From: Auanema rhodensis
Lineage: Eukaryota; Nematoda; Chromadorea; Rhabditida; Rhabditidae
NCBI GenBank assembly: GCA_964057225.1
Contig: OZ059897.1
Location: 17,298,001 to 17,362,000, forward strand
Direction: 5' to 3'
Length of the DNA stretch: 64,000 nt
Below, in pieces: positions 25,801 through 40,620 of the stretch; the stretch's first letter is position 1, and each line of letters starts with the position of its first letter. The notes beneath the pieces are model-generated. The model did not search any database and was not told the DNA's origin. It worked only from the letters and a program-made list of their open reading frames with translations. A program made the translations under genes and the position numbers.

Positions 25801-28800
25801 TCACGGGAAGCGAGTTACATACCAAGGGCACATCACGTGTACATTTAATTAGCATAAATTGAAGTTCACGTAAATTTCAAAGTCATGGTTACCATGCACC
25901 AATATCAATAAAAATTTGTTTTTAGACTAATATAGACATGGGGAATCTAATTTTGAAAATCGCATCTCTTTATCTTTCACGGGAAGCGAGTTTCATACAA
26001 GTGCACATCACGTGTACATTTAATTAGCATAAATTGAAGTTCACGTGAATTTCAAAGTCATGGTTACCATGCACCAATATGAATAAGAATTTGTTTTTAG
26101 ACTAATGTGGACATGGGGAATCTAATTTTGAAAACCGCATCTCTTTATCTTTCACGGGAAGCGAGATACATACCGAGTGCACATCGCGTGTACATTTAAT
26201 TAGCATAAATTAAAGTTCACGTAAATTTCAAAGTCATGGTTGCCATGCACCAATATCAATAAAAATTTGGTTTTAGACTAATATGGATATGGGGAATCTA
26301 ATTTTGAAAACGGCATCTCTTTATCTTTCACGGGAAGCGAGTTTCATACCAAGTGCACATCACGTGTACATTTAATTAGCATAAATTAAAGTTCACGTAA
26401 ATTTCAAAGTCATAGTTACCATGCACCAATATCAATAAAATATTGTTTTTAGACTAATATAGACATGGGGAATCTAATTTTGAAAATCGCATCTCTTTAT
26501 CTTTCACGGGAAGCGAGTTTCATACAAGTGCACATCACGTGTACATTTAATTAGCATAAATTGAAGTTCACGTGAATTTCAAAGTCATGGTTACCATGCA
26601 CCAATATGAATAAGAATTTGTTTTTAGACTAATGTGGACATGGGGAATCTAATTTTGAAAACCGCATCTCTTTATCTTTCACGGGAAGCGAGTTTCATAC
26701 AAGTGCACATCACGTGTACATTTAATTAGCATAAATTAAAGTTCACGTAAATTTCAAAGTCATGGTTACCATGCATCAATATCAATAAAATATTGTTTTT
26801 AGACTAATATGGACTTGGGGAATCTAATTTTGAAAACCGCATCTCTTTATCTTTCACGGGAAGCGAGTTTCATACCAAGTGCACATCACGTGTACATTTA
26901 ATTAGCATAAATTAAAGTTCACGTAAATTTCAAAATCATGGTTGCCATGCACCAATATCAATAAAAATTTGTTTTCAGACTAATATGGACATGGGGAATC
27001 TAATTTTGAAAACCGCATCTCTTCATCTTTCACGGGAAGCGAGTTACACACCAAGTACACATCACGTGTACATTTAATTAGCATAAATTAAAGTTCACGT
27101 AAATTTCAAAGTCATGGTTACCATGCACCAATATCAATAAAAAATTGTTTTTAGACTAAGATGGACATGGGGAATCTAATTTTGAAAACCGCATCTCTTT
27201 ATCTTTCACGGGAAGCGAGTTACATACCAAGGGCACATCACGTGTACATTTAATTAGCATAAATTGAAGTTCACGTAAATTTCAAAGTCATGGTTACCAT
27301 GCACCAATATCAATAAAAATTTGTTTTTAGACTAATATAGACATGGGGAATCTAATTTTGAAAATCGCATCTCTTTATCTTTCACGGGAAGCGAGTTTCA
27401 TACAAGTGCACATCACGTGTACATTTAATTAGCATAAATTGAAGTTCACGTGAATTTCAAAGTCATGGTTACCATGCACCAATATGAATAAGAATTTGTT
27501 TTTAGACTAATGTGGACATGGGGAATCTAATTTTGAAAACCGCATCTCTTTATCTTTCACGGGAAGCGAGATACATACCGAGTGCACATCGCGTGTACAT
27601 TTAATTAGCATAAATTAAAGTTCACGTAAATTTCAAAGTCATGGTTGCCATGCACCAATATCAATAAAAATTTGGTTTTAGACTAATATGGATATGGGGA
27701 ATCTAATTTTGAAAACGGCATCTCTTTATCTTTCACGGGAAGCGAGTTTCATACCAAGTGCACATCACGTGTACATTTAATTAGCATAAATTGAAGTTCA
27801 CGTGAATTTCAAAGTCATGGTTACCATGCACTAATATCAATGAAAATTTGGTTTTAAACTAATATGGATATGGGGAATCTAATTTTGAAAACCGCATCTC
27901 TTTATCTTTCACGTGAAGCGAGTTACATACCAAGTGCACATCACGTGTACATTTAATTAGCATAAATTGAAGTTCACGTGAATTTCAAAGTCATGGTTAC
28001 CATGCACCAATATCAATAAAAATTTGGTTTTAGACTAATATGGATATGGGGAATCTAATTTTGAAAACGGCATCTCTTTATCTTTCACGGGAAGCGAGTT
28101 TCATACCAAGTGCACATCACGTGTACATTTAATTAGCATAAATTAAAGTTCACGTAAATTTCAAAGTCATAGTTACCATGCACCAATATCAATAAAATAT
28201 TGTTTTTAGACTAATATGGACTTGGGGAATCTAATTTTGAAAACCGCATCTCTTTATCTTTCACGGGAAGCGAGTTTCATACCAAGTGCACATCACGTGT
28301 ACATTTAATTAGCATAAATTGAAGTTCACGTGAATTTCAAAGTCATGGTTACCATGCACTAATATCAATGAAAATATTGTTTTTAGACTAATATGGACTT
28401 GGGGAATCTAATTTTGAAAACCGCATCTCTTTATCTTTCACGTGAAGCGAGTTACATACCAAGTGCACATCACGTGTACATTTAATTAGCATAAATTGAA
28501 GTTCACGTAAATATCAAAGTCATGGTTACCATGCACCAATATCAATAAAAATTTGTTTTTAGACTAATATGGACATGGGGAATCTAATTTTGAAAACCGC
28601 ATCTCTTTATCTTTCACGGGAAGCGAGTTTCATACCAAGTGCACATCGCGTGTACATTTAATTAGCATAAATTAAAGTTCACGTAAATTTCAAAGTCATG
28701 GTTACCATGCATCAATATCAATGAAAATTTGGTTTTAAACTAATATGGATATGGGGAATCTAATTTTGAAAACCGCATCTCTTTATCTTTCACGTGAATA

Positions 28801-31800
28801 CATACCAAGTGCACATCACGTGTACATTTAATTAGCATAAATTGAAGTTCACGTGAATTTCAAAGTCATGGTTACCATGCACCAATATGAATAAGAATTT
28901 GTTTTTAGACTAATGTGGACATGGGGAATCTAATTTTGAAAACCGCATCTCTTTATCTTTCACGGGAAGCGAGTTTCGTACCAAGTGCACATCACGTGTA
29001 CATTTAATTAGCATAAATTGAAGTTCACGTAAATTTAAAATCATGGTTACCATGCACCAATATCAATAAAAATTTGTTTTTAGACTAATATGAACATGGT
29101 GAATCTAATTTTGAAAACCGCATCTCTTTATCTTTCACGGGGAGCGAGTTTCATACCAAGTGCACATCACGTGTACATTTAATTAGCATAAATTAAAGTT
29201 CACGTAAATTTCAAAGTCATGGTTACCATGCACCAATATCAATGAAAATTTGGTTTTACACTAATATGGATATGGGGAATCTAATTTTGAAAACCGCATC
29301 TCTTTATCTTTTACGGGAAGCGAGTTTCATACCAAGTGCACATCAGGTGTACATTTAATTAGCATAAATTAAAGTTCACGTAAATTTCAAAGTCATGGTT
29401 ACCATGCACTAATATCAATGAAAATTTGGTTTTAAACTAATATGGATATGGGGAATCTAATTTTGAAAACCGCATCTCTTTATCTTTCACGTGAAGCGAG
29501 TTACATACCAAGTGCACATCACGTGTACATTTAATTAGCATAAATTGAAGTTCACGTGAATTTCAAAGTCATGGTTACCATGCACCAATATCAGTAAAAA
29601 TTTGTTTTTAGACTAATGTGGACATGGGGAATCTAATTTTGAAAACCGCATCTCTTTATCTTTCACGGGAAGCGAGATACATACCGAGTGCACATCGCGT
29701 GTACATTTAATTAGCATAAATTAAAGTTCACGTAAATTTCAAAGTCATGGTTGCCATGCACCAATATCAGTAAAAATTTGGTTTTAGACTAATATGGATA
29801 TGGGGAATCTAATTTTGAAAACCGCATCTCTTTATCTTTCACGGGAAGCGAGTTACATACCAAGTGCACATCACGTGTACATTTAATTAGCATAAATTGA
29901 AGTTCACGTAAATATCAAAGTCATGGTTACCATGCACCAATATCAATAAAAATTTGTTTTTAGACTAATATGGACATGGGGAATCTAATTTTGAAAACCG
30001 CATCTTTTTATCTTTCACGGGAAGCGAGTTTCATACCAAGTGCACATCGCGTGTACATTTAATTAGCATAAATTAAAGTTCACGTAAATTTCAAAGTCAT
30101 GGTTGCCATGCACCAATATCAGTAAAAATTTGTTTTTAGACTAATGTGGACATGGGGAATCTAATTTTGAAAACCGCATCTCTTTATCTTTCACGGGAAG
30201 CGAGTTTCATACCAAGTGCACATCACGTGTACATTTAATTAGCATAAATTGAAGTTCACGTGAATTTCAAAGTCATGGTTACCATGCACCAATATGAATA
30301 AGAATTTGTTTTTAGACTAATATGAACATGGTGAATCTAATTTTGAAAACCGCATCTCTTTATCTTTCACGGGGAGCGAGTTTCATACCAAGTGCACATC
30401 ACGTGTACATTTAATTAGCATAAATTAAAGTTCACGTAAATTTCAAAGTCATGGTTACCATGCACCAATATCAATGAAAATTTGGTTTTAGACTAATATG
30501 GATATGGGGAATCTAATTTTGAAAACCGCATCTCTTTATCTTTCACGGGAAGCGAGTTTCATACCAAGTGCACATCACGTGTACATTTAATTAGCATAAA
30601 TTAAAGTTCACATAAATTTCAAAGTCATGGTTACCATGCACCAATATCAATAAAATATTGTTTTTAGACTAATATGGACTTGGGAAATCTAATTTTGAAA
30701 ACCGCATCTCTTTATCTTTCACGGGAAGCGAGTTTCATACCAAGTGCACATCACGTGTACATTTAATTAGCATAAATTGAAGTTCACGTGAATTTCAAAG
30801 TCATGGTTACCATGCACCAATATCAATGAAAATTTGGTTTTAGACTAATATGGATATGGGGAATCTAATTTTGAAAACCGCATCTCTTTATCTTTCACGG
30901 GAAGCGAGTTTCATACCAAGTGCACATCACGTGTACATTTAATTAGCATAAATTGAAGTTCACGTGAATTTCAAAGTCATGGTTACCATGCACCAATATG
31001 AATAAGAATTTGTTTTTAGACTAATATGAACATGGTGAATCTAATTTTGAAAACCGCATCTCTTTATCTTTCACGGGGAGCGAGTTTCATACCAAGTGCA
31101 CATCACGTGTACATTTAATTAGCATAAATTAAAGTTCACGTAAATTTCATAGTCATGGTTACCATGCACCAATATCAATGAAAATTTGGTTTTAGACTAA
31201 TATGGATATGGGGAATCTAATTTTGAAAACCGCATCTCTTTATCTTTCACGGGAAGCGAGTTTCATACCAAGTGCACATCACGTGTACATTTAATTAGCA
31301 TAAATTGAAGTTCACGTGAATTTCAAAGTCATGGTTACCATGCACCAATATGAATAAGAATTTGTTTTTAGACTAATATGAACATGGTGAATCTAATTTT
31401 GAAAACCGCATCTCTTTATCTTTCACGGGAAGCGAGTTTCATACCAAGTGCACATCACGTGTACATTTAATTAGCATAAATTGAAGTTCACGTGAATTTC
31501 AAAGTCATGGTTACCATGCACCAATATCAATGAAAATTTGGTTTTAGACTAATATGGATATGGGGAATCTAATTTTGAAAACCGCATCTCTTTATCTTTC
31601 ACGGGAAGCGAGTTTCATACCAAGTGCACATCACGTGTACATTTAATTAGCATAAATTGAAGTTCACGTGAATTTCAAAGTCATGGTTACCATGCACCAA
31701 TATGAATAAGAATTTGTTTTTAGACTAATATGAACATGGTGAATCTAATTTTGAAAACCGCATCTCTTTATCTTTCACGGGGAGCGAGTTTCATACCAAG

Positions 31801-31915
31801 TGCACATCACGTGTACATTTAATTAGCATAAATTAAAGTTCACGTAAATTTCATAGTCATGGTTACCATGCACCAATATCAATGAAAATTTGGTTTTAGA
31901 CTAATATGGATATGG
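25766..31915 (+). repeat. 37-monomer tandem duplication, copy 2 (about 6,150 bp)
   Basis: Second copy of the 6,501-bp block, with two separate single-monomer losses: one at about 28,360-28,385 and one near 29,400, where catcaggtg is followed directly by the cactaatatcaatg body. It then runs into X-Y dimers past 31,966, where copy 1 instead jumps to its junction at 25,816. Confidence 0.93.
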
Positions 31916-34300
31916 GGAATCTAATTTTGAAAACCGCATCTCTTTATCTTTCACGGGAAGCGAGTTTCATACCAAGTGCACATCACGTGTACATTTAATT
32001 AGCATAAATTGAAGTTCACGTGAATTTCAAAGTCATGGTTACCATGCACCAATATGAATAAGAATTTGTTTTTAGACTAATATGAACATGGTGAATCTAA
32101 TTTTGAAAACCGCATCTCTTTATCTTTCACGGGGAGCGAGTTTCATACCAAGTGCACATCACGTGTACATTTAATTAGCATAAATTAAAGTTCACGTAAA
32201 TTTCAAAGTCATGGTTACCATGCACCAATATCAATGAAAATTTGGTTTTAGACTAATATGGATATGGGGAATCTAATTTTGAAAACCGCATCTCTTTATC
32301 TTTCACGGGAAGCGAGTTTCATACCAAGTGCACATCACGTGTACATTTAATTAGCATAAATTAAAGTTCACGTAAATTTCAAAGTCATGGTTACCATGCA
32401 CCAATATCAATAAAATATTGTTTTTAGACTAATATGGACTTGGGGAATCTAATTTTGAAAACCGCATCTCTTTATCTTTCACGGGAAGCGAGTTTCATAC
32501 CAAGTGCACATCACGTGTACATTTAATTAGCATAAATTGAAGTTCACGTGAATTTCAAAGTCATGGTTACCATGCACTAATATCAATGAAAATTTGGTTT
32601 TAAACTAATATGGATATGGGGAATCTAATATTGAAAACCGCATCTCTTTATCTTTCACGTGAAGCGAGTTACATACCAAGTGCACATCACGTGTACATTT
32701 AATTAGCATAAATTGAAGTTCACGTGAATTTCAAAGTCATGGTTACCATGCACCAATATCAGTAAAAATTTGTTTTTAGACTAATGTGGACATGGGGAAT
32801 CTAATTTTGAAAACCGCATCTCTTTATCTTTCACGGGAAGCGAGATACATACCGAGTGCACATCGCGTGTACATTTAATTAGCATAAATTAAAGTTCACG
32901 TAAATTTCAAAGTCATGGTTGCCATGCACCAATATCAGTAAAAATTTGGTTTTAGACTAATATGGATATGGGGAATCTAATTTTGAAAACCGCATCTCTT
33001 TATCTTTCACGGGAAGCGAGTTTCATACCAAGTGCACATCACGTGTACATTTAATTAGCATAAATTAAAGTTCACGTAAATTTCAAAGTCATGGTTACCA
33101 TTCACCAATATCAATAAAATATTGTTTTTAGACTAATATGGACTTGGGGAATCTAATTTTGAAAACCGCATCTCTTTATCTTTCACGTGAAGCGAGTTAC
33201 ATACCAAGTGCACATCACGTGTACATTTAATTAGCATAAATTGAAGTTCACGTAAATATCAAAGTCATGGTTACCATGCACCAATATCAATAAAAATTTG
33301 TTTTTAGACTAATATGGACATGGGGAATCTAATTTTGAAAACCGCATCTCTTTATCTTTCACGGGAAGCGAGTTTCATACCAAGTGCACATCGCGTGTAC
33401 ATTTAATTAGCATAAATTAAAGTTCACGTAAATTTCAAAGTCATAGTTACCATGCACCAATATGAATAAGAATTTGTTTTTAGACTAATATGAACATGGT
33501 GAATCTAATTTTGAAAACCGCATCTCTTTATCTTTCACGGGGAGCGAGTTTCATACCAAGTGCACATCACGTGTACATTTAATTAGCATAAATTGAAGTT
33601 CACGTGAATTTCAAAGTCATGGTTACCATGCACCAATATGAATAAGAATTTGTTTTTAGACTAATGTGGACATGGGGAATCTAATTTTGAAAACCGCATC
33701 TCTTTATCTTTCACGGGAAGCGAGTTTCATACCAAGTGCACATCACGTGTACATTTAATTAGCATAAATTGAAGTTCACGTAAATTTAAAATCATGGTTA
33801 CCATGCACCAATATCAATAAAAATTTGTTTTTAGACTAATATGGATATGGGGAATCTAATTTTGAAAACCGCATCTCTTTATCTTTCACGGGAAGCGAGT
33901 TTCATACCAAGTGCACATCACGTGTACATTTAATTAGCATAAATTAAAGTTCACGTAAATTTCAAAGTCATGGTTACCATGCACCAATATCAATAAAATA
34001 TTGTTTTTAGACTAATATGGACTTGGGGAATCTAATTTTGAAAACCGCATCTCTTTATCTTTCACGGGAAGCGAGATACATACCGAGTGCACATCGCGTG
34101 TACATTTAATTAGCATAAATTAAAGTTCACGTAAATTTCAAAGTCATGGTTGCCATGCACCAATATCAGTAAAAATTTGGTTTTAGACTAATATGGATAT
34201 GGGGAATCTAATTTTGAAAACCGCATCTCTTTATCTTTCACGGGAAGCGAGATACATACCGAGTGCACATCGCGTGTACATTTAATTAGCATAAATTGAA
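31916..34300 (+). repeat. Mixed monomers, first copy of a recurrent 1.55-kb cassette
   Basis: The segment at about 32,290-33,838 recurs at about 41,257-42,805 (offset 8,967; rare ccattcacc at 33101/42068), and part again at 43,049. The order is ataaaatattg with gacttgggg; cactaat with ggttttaaac; cagtaaaaatttg with atgtgg; cgcgtg, ttgcc and cagtaaaaatttgg; ccattcacc; aaatatcaaag. A private change here is ctaatattgaaa at about 32,627. No gene is present. Confidence 0.85.
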
Positions 34301-37300
34301 GTTCACGTGAATTTCAAAGTCATGGTTACCATGCATCAATATGAATAAGAATTTGTTTTTAGACTAATGTGGACATGGGGAATCTAATTTTGAAAACCGC
34401 ATCTCTTTATCTTTCACGTGAAGCGAGTTACATACCAAGTGCACATCACGTGTACATTTAATTAGCATAAATTGAAGTTCACGTAAATATCAAAGTCATG
34501 GTTACCATGCACCAATATCAATAAAAATTTGTTTTTAGACTAATATGGACATGGGGAATCTAATTTTGAAAACCGCATCTCTTTATCTTTCACGGGAAGC
34601 GAGTTTCATACCAAGTGCACATCGCGTGTACATTTAATTAGCATAAATTAAAGTTCACGTAAATTTCAAAGTCATGGTTACCATGCATCAATATCAATGC
34701 AAATTTGGTTTTAAACTAATATGGATATGGGGAATCTAATTTTGAAAACCGCATCTCTTTATCTTTCACGTGAAGCGAGTTACATACCAAGTGCACATCA
34801 CGTGTACATTTAATTAGCATAAATTGAAGTTCACGTAAATTTAAAATCATGGTTACCATGCACCAATATGAATAAGAATTTGTTTTTAGACTAATGTGGA
34901 CATGGGGAATCTAATTTTGAAAACCGCATCTCTTTATCTTTCACGGGAAGCGAGTTTCATACCAAGTGCACATCACGTGTACATTTAATTAGCATAAATT
35001 GAAGTTCACGTAAATTTAAAATCATGGTTACCATGCACCAATATCAATAAAAATTTGTTTTTAGACTAATATGAACATGGTGAATCTAATTTTGAAAACC
35101 GCATCTCTTTATCTTTCACGGGGAGCGAGTTTCATACCAAGTGCACATCACGTGTACATTTAATTAGCATAAATTAAAGTTCACGTAAATTTCAAAGTCA
35201 TGGTTACCATGCACCAATATCAATGAAAATTTGGTTTTAGACTAATATGGATATGGGGAATCTAATTTTGAAAACCGCATCTCTTTATCTTTCACGGGAA
35301 GCGAGTTTCATACCAAGTGCACATCACGTGTACATTTAATTAGCATAAATTGAAGTTCACGTGAATTTCAAAGTCATGGTTACCATGCACCAATATGAAT
35401 AAGAATTTGTTTTTAGACTAATATGAACATGGTGAATCTAATTTTGAAAACCGCATCTCTTTATCTTTCACGGGGAGCGAGTTTCATACCAAGTGCACAT
35501 CACGTGTACATTTAATTAGCATAAATTAAAGTTCACGTAAATTTCAAAGTCATGGTTACCATGCACCAATATCAATGAAAATTTGGTTTTAAACTAATAT
35601 GGATATGGGGAATCTAATTTTGAAAACCGCATCTCTTTATCTTTCACGTGAAGCGAGTTACATACCAAGTGCACATCACGTGTACATTTAATTAGCATAA
35701 ATTGAAGTTCACGTGAATTTCAAAGTCATGGTTACCATGCACCAATATGAATAAGAATTTGTTTTTAGACTAATGTGGACATGGGGAATCTAATTTTGAA
35801 AACCGCATCTCTTTATCTTTCACGGGAAGCGAGTTTCATACCAAGTGCACATCACGTGTACATTTAATTAGCATAAATTGAAGTTCACGTAAATTTAAAA
35901 TCATGGTTACCATGCACCAATATCAATAAAAATTTGTTTTTAGACTAATATGAACATGGTGAATCTAATTTTGAAAACCGCATCTCTTTATCTTTCACGG
36001 GGAGCGAGTTTCATACCAAGTGCACATCACGTGTACATTTAATTAGCATAAATTAAAGTTCACGTAAATTTCAAAGTCATGGTTACCATGTACCAATATC
36101 AATGAAAATTTGGTTTTAGACTAATATGGATATGGGGAATCTAATTTTGAAAACCGCATCTCTTTATCTTTCACGGGAAGCGAGTTTCATACCAAGTGCA
36201 CATCACGTGTACATTTAATTAGCATAAATTGAAGTTCACGTGAATTTCAAAGTCATGGTTACCATGCACCAATATGAATAAGAATTTGTTTTTAGACTAA
36301 TATGAACATGGTGAATCTAATTTTGAAAACCGCATCTCTTTATCTTTCACGGGGAGCGAGTTTCATACCAAGTGCACATCACGTGTACATTTAATTAGCA
36401 TAAATTAAAGTTCACGTAAATTTCAAAGTCATGGTTACCATGCACCAATATCAATGAAAATTTGGTTTTAGACTAATATGGATATGGGGAATCTAATTTG
36501 GAAAACCGCATCTCTTTATCTTTCACGGGAAGCGAGTTTCATACCAAGTGCACATCACGTGTACATTTAATTAGCATAAATTGAAGTTCACGTGAATTTC
36601 AAAGTCATGGTTACCATGCACCAATATGAATAAGAATTTGGTTTTAGACTAATATGGATATGGGAAATCTAATTTTGAAAACCGCATCTCTTTATCTTTC
36701 ACGTGAAGCGAGTTACATACCAAGTGCACATCACGTGTACATTTAATTAGCATAAATTGAAGTTCACGTGAATTTCAAAGTCATGGTTACCATGCACCAA
36801 TATGAATAAGAATTTGTTTTTAGACTAATGTGGACATGGGGAATCTAATTTTGAAAACCGCATCTCTTTATCTTTCACGGGAAGCGAGTTTCATACCAAG
36901 TGCACATCACGTGTACATTTAATTAGCATAAATTGAAGTTCACGTAAATTTAAAATCATGGTTACCATGCACCAATATCAATAAAAATTTGTTTTTAGAC
37001 TAATATGAACATGGTGAATCTAATTTTGAAAACCGCATCTCTTTATCTTTCACGGGGAGCGAGTTTCATACCAAGTGCACATCACGTGTACATTTAATTA
37101 GCATAAATTAAAGTTCACGTAAATTTCAAAGTCATGGTTACCATGCACCAATATCAATGAAAATTTGGTTTTCGACTAATATGGATATGGGGAATCTAAT
37201 TTTGAAAACCGCATCTCTTTATCTTTCACGGGAAGCGAGTTTCATACCAAGTGCACATCACGTGTACATTTAATTAGCATAAATTGAAGTTCACGTGAAT

Positions 37301-38585
37301 TTCAAAGTCATGGTTACCATGCACCAATATGAATAAGAATTTGTTTTTAGACTAATATGAACATGGTGAATCTAATTTTGAAAACCGCATCTCTTTATCT
37401 TTCACGGGGAGCGAGTTTCATACCAAGTGCACATCACGTGTACATTTAATTAGCATAAATTAAAGTTCACGTAAATTTCAAAGTCATGGTTACCATGCAC
37501 CAATATCAATGAAAATTTGGTTTTAGACTAATATGGATATGGGGAATCTAATTTTGAAAACCGCATCTCTTTATCTTTCACGGGAAGCGAGTTTCATACC
37601 AAGTGCACATCACGTGTACATTTAATTAGCATAAATTGAAGTTCACGTGAATTTCAAAGTCATGGTTACCATGCACCAATATGAATAAGAATTTGTTTTT
37701 AGACTAATATGAACATGGTGAATCTAATTTTGAAAACCGCATCTCTTTATCTTTCACGGGGAGCGAGTTTCATACCAAGTGCACATCACGTGTACATTTA
37801 ATTAGCATAAATTAAAGTTCACGTAAATTTCAAAGTCATGGTTACCATGCACCAATATCAATGAAAATTTGGTTTTAGACTAATATGGATATGGGGAATC
37901 TAATTTTGAAAACCGCATCTCTTTATCTTTCACGGGAAGCGAGTTTCATACCAAGTGCACATCACGTGTACATTTAATTAGCATAAATTAAAGTTCACGT
38001 AAATTTCAAAGTCATGGTTACCATGAACCAATATCAATAAAATATTGTTTTTAGACTAATATGGACTTGGGGAATCTAATTTTGAAAACCGCATCTCTTT
38101 ATCTTTCACGGGGAGCGAGTTTCATACCAAGTGCACATCACGTGTACATTTAATTAGCATAAATTGAAGTTCACGTGAATTTCAAAGTCATGGTTACCAT
38201 GCACTAATATCAATGAAAATTTGGTTTTAAACTAATATGGATATGGGGAATCTAATTTTGAAAACCGCATCTCTTTATCTTTCACGTGAAGCGAGTTACA
38301 TACCAAGTGCACATCACGTGTACATTTAATTAGCATAAATTGAAGTTCACGTGAATTTCAAAGTCATGGTTACCATGCACCAATATGAATAAGAATTTGT
38401 TTTTAGACTAATATGAACATGGTGAATCTAATTTTGAAAACCGCATCTCTTTATCTTTCACGGGGAGCGAGTTTCATACCAAGTGCACATCACGTGTACA
38501 TTTAATTAGCAAAAATTGAAGTTCACGTAAATTTAAAATCATGGTTACCATGCACCAATATCAATAAAAATTTGTTTTTAGACTA
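34300..38585 (+). repeat. X-Y dimers interspersed with class e and aaatttaaaatc monomers
   Basis: The recurrent order is ggttttaaac/cacgtgaag, then e (gaataag, atgtgg), then an aaatttaaaatc monomer with gaacatggtg, then Y, then X-Y dimers. It begins near 34,690, 35,585 and 36,640. Local private changes include aatgcaaatttgg near 34,700, catgtaccaat near 36,090, ggttttcgac near 37,170 and a t-to-a change at 38,512 (gcaaaaattg). No gene is present. Confidence 0.85.
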
Positions 38586-40620
38586 ATATGAACATGGTGA
38601 ATCTAATTTTGAAAACCGCATCTCTTTATCTTTCACGGGGAGCGAGTTTCATACCAAGTGCACATCACGTGTACATTTAATTAGCATAAATTAAAGTTCA
38701 CGTAAATTTCAAAGTCATGGTTACCATGCACCAATATCAATGAAAATTTGGTTTTAGACTAATATGGATATGGGGAATCTAATTTTGAAAACCGCATCTC
38801 TTTATCTTTCACGGGAAGCGAGTTTCATACCAAGTGCACATCACGTGTACATTTAATTAGCATAAATTAAAGTTCACGTAAATTTCAAAGTCATGGTTAC
38901 CATGCACCAATATCAATGAAAATTTGGTTTTAGACTAATATGGATATGGGGAATCTAATTTTGAAAACCGCATCTCTTTATCTTTCACGGGGAGCGAGTT
39001 TCATACCAAGTGCACATCACGTGTACATTTAATTAGCATAAATTAAAGTTCACGTAAATTTCAAAGTCATGGTTACCATGCACCAATATCAATGAAAATT
39101 TGGTTTTAAACTAATATGGATATGGGGAATCTAATTTTGAAAACCGCATCTCTTTATCTTTCACGTGAAGCGAGTTACATACCAAGTGCACATCACGTGT
39201 ACATTTAATTAGCATAAATTGAAGTTCACGTGAATTTCAAAGTCATGGTTACCATGCACCAATATGAATAAGAATTTGTTTTTAGACTAATGTGGACATG
39301 GGGAATCTAATTTTGAAAACCGCATCTCTTTATCTTTCACGGGAAGCGAGTTTCATACCAAGTGCACATCACGTGTACATTTAATTAGCATAAATTGAAG
39401 TTCACGTAAATTTAAAATCATGGTTACCATGCACCAATATCAATAAAAATTTGTTTTTAGACTAATATGAACATGGTGAATCTAATTTTGAAAACCGCAT
39501 CTCTTTATCTTTCACGGGGAGCGAGTTTCATACCAAGTGCACATCACGTGTACATTTAATTAGCATAAATTGAAGTTCACGTAAATTTAAAATCATGGTT
39601 ACCATGCACCAATATCAATAAAAATTTGTTTTTAGACTAATATGAACATGGTGAATCTAATTTTGAAAACCGCATCTCTTTATCTTTCACGGGGAGCGAG
39701 TTTCATACCAAGTGCACATCACGTGTACATTTAATTAGCATAAATTAAAGTTCACGTAAATTTCAAAGTCATGGTTACCATGCACCAATATCAATGAAAA
39801 TTTGGTTTTAGACTAATATGGATATGGGGAATCTAATTTTGAAAACCGCATCTCTTTATCTTTCACGGGAAGCGAGTTTCATACCAAGTGCACATCACGT
39901 GTACATTTAATTAGCATAAATTAAAGTTCACGTAAATTTCAAAGTCATGGTTACCATGCACCAATATCAATGAAAATTTGGTTTTAGACTAATATGGATA
40001 TGGGGAATCTAATTTTGAAAACCGCATCTCTTTATCTTTCACGGGGAGCGAGTTTCATACCAAGTGCACATCACGTGTACATTTAATTAGCATAAATTAA
40101 AGTTCACGTAAATTTCAAAGTCATGGTTACCATGCACCAATATCAATGAAAATTTGGTTTTAAACTAATATGGATATGGGGAATCTAATTTTGAAAACCG
40201 CATCTCTTTATCTTTCACGTGAAGCGAGTTACATACCAAGTGCACATCACGTGTACATTTAATTAGCATAAATTGAAGTTCACGTGAATTTCAAAGTCAT
40301 GGTTACCATGCACCAATATGAATAAGAATTTGTTTTTAGACTAATGTGGACATGGGGAATCTAATTTTGAAAACCGCATCTCTTTATCTTTCACGGGAAG
40401 CGAGTTTCATACCAAGTGCACATCACGTGTACATTTAATTAGCATAAATTGAAGTTCACGTAAATTTAAAATCATGGTTACCATGCACCAATATCAATAA
40501 AAATTTGTTTTTAGACTAATATGAACATGGTGAATCTAATTTTGAAAACCGCATCTCTTTATCTTTCACGGGGAGCGAGTTTCATACCAAGTGCACATCA
40601 CGTGTACATTTAATTAGCAT
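38585..40620 (+). repeat. 6-monomer tandem duplication (1,054 bp), two copies
   Basis: Copy 1 starts near 38,585 and copy 2 near 39,635. ggttttaaac lies at 39,102 and 40,156, a spacing of 1,054 bp. The copies diverge near 40,622, where the second runs into a Y monomer and the first had an aaatttaaaatc monomer. Confidence 0.88.
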
